This document shows positions 1-6,531 of a stretch of DNA of 26,537 nt, piece after piece. Positions within the stretch are counted from its first letter, which is position 1. Each line of letters begins with the position of its first letter. The stretch covers positions 1-26,537 of the forward strand of contig JAICZB010000007.1 of NCBI GenBank assembly GCA_025933895.1. The letters are read 5' to 3'. The translations under genes and the position numbers were made by a program. A model generated the notes under the pieces. That model was not told the DNA's origin, searched no databases, and saw only the letters and a list, made by a program, of their open reading frames with translations. The DNA comes from Thermoleophilia bacterium. GTDB lineage: Bacteria; Actinomycetota; Thermoleophilia; Gaiellales; Gaiellaceae.

Positions 1-615
<615 letters not shown>

Positions 616-647
616 GCGCGACCGCCCCCGTCGGCGGGTAGCCGCTG

Positions 648-653
648 TAACCT
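648..653 (+). promoter_or_regulatory. Possible -10 box of mreC (TAACCT)
   Basis: TAACCT ends 6 bases before GTG 660 and directly abuts GTG 654. No Shine-Dalgarno sequence is visible. If the box is real, mreC could also be transcribed as a leaderless message starting at GTG 660, in addition to read-through from mreB. No convincing -35 box is seen. Confidence 0.35.
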
Positions 654-1592
654 GTGGCGGTGGCTCCACCAAGTCGCAGCGCGCGCGCGGCGGTGCTCGC
701 ATCGTCCGTCCAGCGCTCGAAGCCGACCCCGTACCCCTCGAAGGCTCGCAGCGCGCTCATCCGCCGGGCGGTGGTCGTCCTCCTGGTCCTCGTCGCGCTG
801 ACGCTGATCACGATCTCCTTCCGCTCGCCGACGTCGGGAGCGCTCCACGGCCTGCAGGGCGCCGGCTCGACCGCGTTGCGCCCCTTCCAGATCGCCGCGA
901 CCCGGGTCGCGCAGCCGTTCCGCGACGGCTACGACTACCTCTCGAGCCTTTCGAGCGCGAAGTCCGAGAACGAGCGCCTGAAGCGGGAGTACAGGGTTGT
1001 CCGCGCGGAAGCGATCGCGAACGCAGCAGCCCAGGCAAAGCTGGCGCAGGTCGAGAAGCTCCTGCAGTTCGTGCAGGGCTCGACGTTCCCCAAGGGCTAC
1101 CGCGCGATCAGCACCGGGGTCATCTCCCCGCCGAGCGGTCCGTTCACGCACACGCTCACGATCGAGGCCGGATCGTCGCACGGGGTCCGGCTCAACTCGC
1201 CCGTGGTGAGTGACGGCGGGCTCGTCGGGATCGTGACGAACGTCTTCCCGAACACGGCGAAGGTGACGCTGCTCACCGACAGCTACGTCTGGGCCGTCGA
1301 TCCGCGCACTGGAGTCCGGGGAGGCGTCGCCCCGGGGCCGGGAGGGACGCTCCAGCTCACCGAGGTCTCGAAGCAGAAGGTCGTCCACGAGAACGACCCG
1401 CTCATCACCGCCGGGACCCGCAGTGCGCGCTATCCGGACCTCTACCCGTACGGGATTCCGATCGGCCGGGTGTCGGCGCCCCCCGGCGCGACCGACACGG
1501 CGATGTACCTGCAGGTGCAGGTGCAGCCGTTCGCGAATCTCGGCTCGCTCGAAGCGGTCGCGGTGCTCGTCCCGAAGAATCCGCGCCGATGA
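654..1592 (+). CDS. mreC: MreC, rod shape-determining protein
   Basis: MreC is a bitopic membrane protein whose extracytoplasmic domain links MreB filaments to PBP2. The 312-aa product has a basic cytoplasmic N-terminus, one membrane segment at about residues 40-58 (VVVLLVLVALTLITISF), a coiled coil at about 98-138 beginning SAKSENERLKREY, and the two-barrel MreC domain at about 145-305 (GVISPPSGPFTHTLTI, GLVGIVTNVFPNTAKVTLLTD). The length is typical. Start choice is open between GTG 654 and GTG 660: neither has a ribosome binding site, and a -10-like box lies just upstream. The stop overlaps the mreD start by 4 bases (ATGA), which suggests translational coupling. Confidence 0.95.
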   Translation: MAVAPPSRSARAAVLASSVQRSKPTPYPSKARSALIRRAVVVLLVLVALTLITISFRSPTSGALHGLQGAGSTALRPFQIAATRVAQPFRDGYDYLSSLSSAKSENERLKREYRVVRAEAIANAAAQAKLAQVEKLLQFVQGSTFPKGYRAISTGVISPPSGPFTHTLTIEAGSSHGVRLNSPVVSDGGLVGIVTNVFPNTAKVTLLTDSYVWAVDPRTGVRGGVAPGPGGTLQLTEVSKQKVVHENDPLITAGTRSARYPDLYPYGIPIGRVSAPPGATDTAMYLQVQVQPFANLGSLEAVAVLVPKNPRR

Positions 1593-2113
1593 CCCTCTTC
1601 GACGGCGTCAAGGCCGCCGCCCTGATCTTCGTGGCGGCGATCGCGCAGGTCTCGGTCTTCTCGGAGGCGCACGTCTTCGGCGCGGTTCCGGACGTCCTCC
1701 TCGTCTCGCTCGTGGCGTTCGCCCTGCTCCGCGGCAGCGTCTCCGGCGCCGTCGGCGGCTTCTTCGCCGGGATCCTCGTCGACACGGCCTCGCTCGGCAC
1801 GCTCGGCCTCACGTCGCTCGTGCTCACGCTCGCGGGCTACTGGATCGGCCGGTACGGCGAGACGACCGGCCGCGACCGCGCGCATGCGCCGTTCCTCTCG
1901 GTCGCCGTCGTGACCGTCCTCTACCAGATCGGGCTGCTCGTCGTGCATTTCGTGCTCGGAGAGAGCGCGCCCGCCGGAGCGGTCGTGCGCAGCCTCGTCC
2001 CCGCGATCGTCCTCAACCTCGTCCTCACCGCGCCGCTGTACGCGCTCGTGCGGCGGCTGCTGCGGCCGGTGGAGCGGGACGAGCTGACGGCAGAGGTGCA
2101 GCTCCTTGGCTAG
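1589..2113 (+). CDS. mreD: MreD, rod shape-determining membrane protein
   Basis: The 174-aa, strongly hydrophobic product has about five predicted membrane segments, including ALIFVAAIAQVSVF, VLLVSLVAFALL, VSVVTVLYQIGLLVVHFVL-like and ALVRRLL-proximal stretches. It belongs to the MreD family, the polytopic partner of MreC in the elongasome. Sequence conservation in MreD is low, so the assignment rests on its position between mreC and mrdA, its length and its topology. The ATG overlaps the mreC stop, and the gene overlaps the TTG start of the PBP2 gene by 8 bases, so the three are very likely translated from one message. Confidence 0.92.
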   Translation: MTLFDGVKAAALIFVAAIAQVSVFSEAHVFGAVPDVLLVSLVAFALLRGSVSGAVGGFFAGILVDTASLGTLGLTSLVLTLAGYWIGRYGETTGRDRAHAPFLSVAVVTVLYQIGLLVVHFVLGESAPAGAVVRSLVPAIVLNLVLTAPLYALVRRLLRPVERDELTAEVQLLG

Positions 2114-4124
2114 CACCACGACGCGGCCGCCGGCGCGGCTTCGGTCGCTGCGCGCGCGCCCGGAGGAGCCGGACGCCGAGACGGCCGCTGTCGAGCCCTA
2201 CCGCCTGACGCCGAAGCTCTCCCGTCGGGTCGCGCTGCTCGGAGGCCTCGTCGTGATCGGGTTCGCGGCGCTCCTCATGCGACTCTGGGCGCTGCAGGTG
2301 CTCTCCGGCGCGCACTACGCCGCGCAGGCACAGGCCAACCAGGTGCGCACGGTTCGGGTCCAGGCGCCGCGTGGGCCGATCGTCGACCGGAACGGGAACA
2401 TCCTCGTCTCGAATCAGCCGGTCACGTCGGTCGAGCTCTCGCCGTCGGGGATGCCGAAGGTCTATGCGCTCCGCGTGGCCGAGCTCCGCAGGCTCTCGCA
2501 CGTCGCGCGCGTGCCGGTGCGCCGCCTGACGAAGCTCATCCTGGAGCGGCGGAAGAGGGGCGACATGCTCGATCCGATCGTGGTCCGCACCGAGGCGACC
2601 GGCCCGATGCTCACGTACCTCCAGGAGCGCTCCGCCCAGTTCCCGGGCCTGACGCTCGCGAGGAGCTACGTCCGCCGCTATCCGCACGGCCGGCTCGCCG
2701 CGCAGCTCCTCGGCTACGACGGCCAGAACACCCACTCGGCCGGCCAGGTGATCGGCCTGACCGGGATCGAGTCGGCGTTCGACACGTATCTGCGCGGCGT
2801 GCCCGGGGCGGCGCGCGTCCGCGTCGATTCTCTCGGCCGGCCGCGCAGCGCCCGGCTTTTGACGACGCCGCCGACGCCGGGACAGACGGTGCGTCTCACG
2901 ATCGACACCCGGCTCCAGATCGCCGCCCAGAACGCGCTCCAGTACGGCATCCAGCTCGCCATCAACAACGGTCAGTGGGCTGCCGACGGCGGCGCGATCG
3001 TCGCGCTGAGCCCGAAGGACGGCTCGATCCTCGCGCTCGCCTCCTCGCCGTCGTACGACCCGTCGGTCTATAGCGGACGCGTCACCAATCACAAGCTCGC
3101 CTCCCAGGGGCTCACGACCGGGACTGCGCTCGCCCGGAACTTCCCCTCGCTCGACCGCGCCGTCGACGGTACGTATCCGCCCGGCTCGACCTTCAAGCCG
3201 CTCACCGCCATCGCGGCCCTTCAGGAGCACCTCATCAACCCGTACAAGCTCTATCCCTGCACGGGGACGTACACCGCCCCGGAGGACACGTCGCACCACG
3301 TCTTCCACAACTGGGACCGCTTCGTCTCCGAGGGGATGAATCTCCCGACCGCGATCGCCCGGTCGTGCGACACGTATTTCTATGCCGTCGGCAACAAGTT
3401 CTACGAGCTGCCGAAGGGCCGCGGCCAGCCGATCCAGCGCTGGGCGCGCGCCTTCGGGTTCGGCAAGAGGAGCGGCGTCGACCTCGGGCCGCAGAACTCC
3501 GGGCTCGTGCCGACGATCGGATATCTGCAGCACAGGTTCACGAGGAACACCGACCCGACCAACTGGAGGGTCGACCGCATCTGGAAGCCGGGCGACTCGC
3601 TCAATCTCTCGATCGGCCAGGGCAACCTGACCGTGACGCCGCTCCAGATGGCCCGCTTCTACGCCGCGATCGCAAACGGCGGACAGCTCGTGACGCCGCA
3701 CATCCTGATGGGCGTCGAGAACCCGAACGGGACCCCCGTCCTGACGACCCCTCCGGCGGCTCCCAGGCCGGTTCCCGGTCTCGATCCGGCGAACCTCAAG
3801 GTCGTCCAGCAGGGACTCTTCATGGGCACGCACGACTCCGACGGCACCTCGTTCGGCGTCTTCGGCGACTTCCCGTACCCGATTGCCGGCAAGACCGGCA
3901 CGGCGCAGAAGCGCGTCACCCTCCCGGGCGACACCGGCGGGGTTGAGGAGGACCAGTCGTGGTGGTGCGGCTATGGTCCTGCGAACGACGCGAAGATCGT
4001 CGTCTGCGCCGTGATCGAGAACGGCGGCGAGGGCGGCTCGGCGGCCGCGCCGGCCGCCGAGCGGGTCTTCGCGAAGTTCTTCAACGTCCCGGTTCCTCCG
4101 ACAGTGTTCGTCCCCTCCGACTGA
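2106..4124 (+). CDS. mrdA: Penicillin-binding protein 2 (peptidoglycan DD-transpeptidase)
   Basis: This is a class B PBP that cross-links lateral-wall peptidoglycan together with RodA. The 672-aa product has a cytoplasmic tail, one signal-anchor helix at about 42-62 (VALLGGLVVIGFAALLMRLW), a PBP-dimer/pedestal region at about 85-260 beginning with the typical PRGPIVDRNGNIL, and a transpeptidase domain at about 290-660. Catalytic motifs are intact: SxxK as STFK at 361-364 (nucleophile S361), SxN as SCD at 420-422 and KTG at 596-598. Asp in place of Asn in the second motif is also seen in other PBP2-type enzymes. The start is TTG 2106 inside the mreD end; no other start fits. The stop overlaps the rodA ATG by one base. 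Confidence 0.96.
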   Translation: MASTTTRPPARLRSLRARPEEPDAETAAVEPYRLTPKLSRRVALLGGLVVIGFAALLMRLWALQVLSGAHYAAQAQANQVRTVRVQAPRGPIVDRNGNILVSNQPVTSVELSPSGMPKVYALRVAELRRLSHVARVPVRRLTKLILERRKRGDMLDPIVVRTEATGPMLTYLQERSAQFPGLTLARSYVRRYPHGRLAAQLLGYDGQNTHSAGQVIGLTGIESAFDTYLRGVPGAARVRVDSLGRPRSARLLTTPPTPGQTVRLTIDTRLQIAAQNALQYGIQLAINNGQWAADGGAIVALSPKDGSILALASSPSYDPSVYSGRVTNHKLASQGLTTGTALARNFPSLDRAVDGTYPPGSTFKPLTAIAALQEHLINPYKLYPCTGTYTAPEDTSHHVFHNWDRFVSEGMNLPTAIARSCDTYFYAVGNKFYELPKGRGQPIQRWARAFGFGKRSGVDLGPQNSGLVPTIGYLQHRFTRNTDPTNWRVDRIWKPGDSLNLSIGQGNLTVTPLQMARFYAAIANGGQLVTPHILMGVENPNGTPVLTTPPAAPRPVPGLDPANLKVVQQGLFMGTHDSDGTSFGVFGDFPYPIAGKTGTAQKRVTLPGDTGGVEEDQSWWCGYGPANDAKIVVCAVIENGGEGGSAAAPAAERVFAKFFNVPVPPTVFVPSD

Positions 4125-5317
4125 TGCTCGAGTACGCGGGATCACAACGGGCAGGGCTTCGCGCCGAGCGCGACGCGCCGCGCCTGCTCGCCGTCGTCCG
4201 CTCCCTCGACTGGCTCCTGCTGGTCGGTGTGGCGGCGCTCGTCGTCGTCGGGCTCTGGGGAGTCGCGGGCGTAACGAAGTTCGCGCTGCCGAACGATCCG
4301 AGCTACTACCTCAACCGCCAGATCCTCTACGCGTGCGTGGGAGGCGTCGTGCTCGTCGCCGCGTCCCTCGTCGATCCGGATCTCTACCGTCGCTACTGGC
4401 GCGGGATCTTCGTCGGCACCGCCGTCGTCATCGCGTTCGTCCTGCTCGTCGGGCACGCGGCCCACGGGTCGACGCGCTGGATCAGCCTTGGGTTCTTCAC
4501 CTTCCAGCCGTCGGAGTTCGGAAAGCTCCTGTTCGTCCTCGCCCTCGCGGGGATGCTGGTCGAGCGGCAGCGCGCCGACAGTTCGTGGGGGACGACTCTC
4601 CGGGTCGTCGGGCTCGGGCTCGTGCCGGTCGTGCTCGTCTTCGCCCAGCCCGACCTCGGCACGGCGCTCGTCTACCTGGCGGCGCTCGGAGCGATGCTCT
4701 TCGTCTCCGGCGTGCCCTGGCGGCACCTCACGGTGCTCGGAGCGCTCGTGGTGATCGTCGTCGTCGGCGTGCTGTGGGCGGGGCCCGCGGCCGGTGTCAC
4801 GGTGCTCAAGAGCTACCAGCAGCAGCGCCTGACCTGCTTCACGCATCCGACCACGTGCTCGGTCGACGCGCGGTACAACCTCGAGCAGTCGAAGGCGGCG
4901 ATCGGCTCGGGGCAGATCCGCGGCCGCGGCCCGAACGGCTCGAGTCAGGTCAAGCTCGGCTTCCTGCCGGAGAGCGGCACCGACTTCGTCTTCGCGGGAT
5001 TCGCCGAGCAGCGGGGGTTCGTCGGAGCGGCGCTCCTGCTCGGCCTCTACCTCCTCGTGCTCTGGCGCGGCCTGCGTGTGGTGACGGTCGCGCGCGACCT
5101 ATTCTCGGCGGTCGTCGCCGGCGGGATCGTGGTCGCGCTGCTCTTCCAGATCTTCGTCAACGTCGGCATGACGATGGGGATCGCGCCGATTACCGGCATC
5201 CCCTTGCCGTTCGTCAGCGTCGGCGGATCGTCGCTGATCGCGAACCTCGCGGCGATGGGCGTGCTGCTCGCGATCCACGCTCGCGGCCGGGTCGCGCGCT
5301 ACTCGCGACGCCGCTGA
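4124..5317 (+). CDS. rodA: RodA, SEDS peptidoglycan glycosyltransferase
   Basis: RodA is the SEDS-family polymerase that extends glycan strands from lipid II and pairs with PBP2. The 397-aa product has about ten membrane segments. Family signatures are present: the loop STRWISLGFFTFQPSEFGKL, the large external loop SYQQQRLTCFTHP, the segment LGFLPESGTDFVFAGFAEQ and the terminal FVSVGGSSLIANLAAMG. ATG 4124 is chosen because it overlaps the mrdA stop by one base (TGATG); the open frame continues further upstream inside mrdA, but that part reads as a shadow. RodA rather than FtsW is inferred from the partner PBP2 and the mre context. The stop overlaps the next ATG. Confidence 0.95.
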   Translation: MLEYAGSQRAGLRAERDAPRLLAVVRSLDWLLLVGVAALVVVGLWGVAGVTKFALPNDPSYYLNRQILYACVGGVVLVAASLVDPDLYRRYWRGIFVGTAVVIAFVLLVGHAAHGSTRWISLGFFTFQPSEFGKLLFVLALAGMLVERQRADSSWGTTLRVVGLGLVPVVLVFAQPDLGTALVYLAALGAMLFVSGVPWRHLTVLGALVVIVVVGVLWAGPAAGVTVLKSYQQQRLTCFTHPTTCSVDARYNLEQSKAAIGSGQIRGRGPNGSSQVKLGFLPESGTDFVFAGFAEQRGFVGAALLLGLYLLVLWRGLRVVTVARDLFSAVVAGGIVVALLFQIFVNVGMTMGIAPITGIPLPFVSVGGSSLIANLAAMGVLLAIHARGRVARYSRRR

Positions 5318-6135
5318 TGCTCCGGCTCCCGCTCTTCGCCGGAGCCGTCCGCAAGCTGCTGAGGGAGATCGAGTCGTCCGGGTCGGGCGAGCACGTGCTC
5401 GCCGTCGGCGGAGCGGACGAGCTCGCGCCCGTGCTGAGGCAGCAGCTCCTCCGCGGACGTGCGGAGGCCGGCGCCGTCCGCCTCGGCGATCCCGAGGGCG
5501 CCGACGTCTACGTGCACGTCCTCGCGGGCGAGTTCGCCGACGCGGACGTGGCCGTGCTGCGGCGCGCTCGGCGGGCGCGAGCTCCGGCGGTCGCCGTCGC
5601 GGTGGGCTTTGCGGAGGAAGCCGCGCTGCCGTACGTGCTCGCGACGGACATCGTCTCCGTCCGCGCCGGAGAGCCCTTCCCGCTCGAGAGGATCGCGCGC
5701 ACGATCGCCGCCCGGCTCGGCGAGGACGGTGCCCCGCTCGCGGCCCGCGTCCCGCTGCTCCGTCAGGCGGTATGCGAGCAGCTCATCAGGTCCTTCGCGC
5801 GGAAGAACGGAGCGGTCGCGGCTGCGGTCTGGATCCCGGGCGCGGACCTGCCGGTTCTCGCGTTCAACCAGCTCCGGCTCGTGCTTCGCCTCGCGCAGGC
5901 CCATGGGGCGGACGACGCACGCGGGCTGGCGCCGGAGCTCGCAGCGACGCTCGGCGCCTGCTTCGGCTTGCGAGCGCTCGCGCGCGAAGCCGTGGATCTG
6001 ATCCCGGGAGCGGGTTGGGCCGTGAAGGGAGCGGTGGCCTACGCGGGGACGCGTGCGCTGGGCGAAGCCGCCCGGAGGCGGTTCGAGCCGGCCGTTACGC
6101 CGCGGCCGGCCGCAGCCTCTCGCGGCGCGCCTTGA
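5317..6135 (+). CDS. DUF697/YcjF-like protein at the end of the shape operon
   Basis: A 272-aa protein whose ATG overlaps the rodA stop by one base, so it is translated with the elongation genes. The C-terminal half (about 145-252) resembles DUF697, the membrane-associated module that follows GTPases in YcjX/YcjF-type systems: FNQLRLVLRLAQAHG, then a Gly/Ala-rich helical part with DLIPGAGWAVKGAVAYAGTR. The first half alternates hydrophobic strands and helices (GADVYVHVLAGEF, APAVAVAVGF, LPYVLATDIVSV) like a GTPase-type Rossmann core. No P-loop GxxxxGKS and no clear NKxD can be found, so nucleotide binding is unlikely. No function is established. A link to wall elongation is inferred from the operon alone. 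Confidence 0.7.
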   Translation: MLRLPLFAGAVRKLLREIESSGSGEHVLAVGGADELAPVLRQQLLRGRAEAGAVRLGDPEGADVYVHVLAGEFADADVAVLRRARRARAPAVAVAVGFAEEAALPYVLATDIVSVRAGEPFPLERIARTIAARLGEDGAPLAARVPLLRQAVCEQLIRSFARKNGAVAAAVWIPGADLPVLAFNQLRLVLRLAQAHGADDARGLAPELAATLGACFGLRALAREAVDLIPGAGWAVKGAVAYAGTRALGEAARRRFEPAVTPRPAAASRGAP

Positions 6136-6289
6136 TCGCCCGCAGGCGCTGCTTGAGGCGGGACCACGCCCAGGGCTCGATCTCGTGGTAGCGGCTCTCC
6201 GACTGGGTCCGGGTCGCCTCGAGGTACTCGAACCACGCATCCGCCTCCTCGATCAGCAAGAGCTCTTCGGCCTCGCGCATTGCCACCAC
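6095..6289 (-). CDS. Small conserved-looking hypothetical protein (64-65 aa)
   Basis: A short basic-acidic helical protein: REAEELLLIEEADAWFEYLE, then SESRYHEIEPWAWSRLKQRL and a basic tail. It is soluble, without a signal or membrane segment. Coding is supported by a strong ribosome binding site, GGAGGTGA on the minus strand at 6300-6293. ATG 6292 sits too close to that site; GTG 6289 (6 bases from GGAGG) or GTG 6286 fits better, and ATG 6280 is a further option. It overlaps the end of the DUF697 gene tail-to-tail by 41 bases. I do not recognise a family or function. Confidence 0.6.
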   Translation of the reverse strand: MVAMREAEELLLIEEADAWFEYLEATRTQSESRYHEIEPWAWSRLKQRLRAIKARRERLRPAAA

Positions 6290-6360
6290 CATTCACCTCC
6301 CGGTCGGGGATGGCCGGATCGTAGGTCCGGGCTCGGACGGACCCCAGGGAGGGCGATTGC

Positions 6361-6531
6361 TACCCTGAGCCCATAGGCCATGCCAAGCCTTTTCATTGAC
6401 AACGAGCGCGCGCGCATCCCCGGGCCCCGCCGAAGGCGGGGGGGTCATCCGCTGCGCGCCGTCGGCTTTGCCGGCGGCGCTGACAGCAGATGCGGGGTTG
6501 CAGCCGCACGCTCCCACGAAGGAGCTTTTAC
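6361..6531 (+). promoter_or_regulatory. Structured 5' leader and possible promoter of the RNase E/G gene
   Basis: The 239-base gap between 6293 and 6531 holds no convincing gene. An extended -10-like TGCTACCCT (TACCCT at 6361-6366) would give a leader of about 158 bases. It contains three hairpins: CCCCGCC/GGCGGGG with GAA loop (6425-6441); an 11-bp stem with one G-U pair and a TTT loop (6456-6480); and TGCGG/CCGCA (6490-6508). These precede the ribosome binding site AAGGAG at 6519-6524. Long structured leaders mediate autoregulation of rne in enterobacteria; here that role is only inferred by analogy. Confidence 0.45.

Noticed and set aside
3959..4123. Upstream extension of rodA inside mrdA
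   Set aside because: Arg-rich shadow text; ATG 4124 overlaps the mrdA stop and begins the conserved protein.
2025..4145. Very long open frame on the minus strand opposite mrdA
   Set aside because: It mirrors the GC-ending codons of the plus-strand gene and encodes Arg/Asp/Glu-rich text without domains; the plus strand has full PBP2 motifs.
6396..6401. TTGACA in the rne leader as a -35 box
   Set aside because: The region 15-19 bases downstream is pure GC with no -10-like sequence.
6490..6531. Upstream in-frame ATG 6490 as the start of rne
   Set aside because: No ribosome binding site and located in a hairpin; TTG 6532 has AAGGAG at the right distance.
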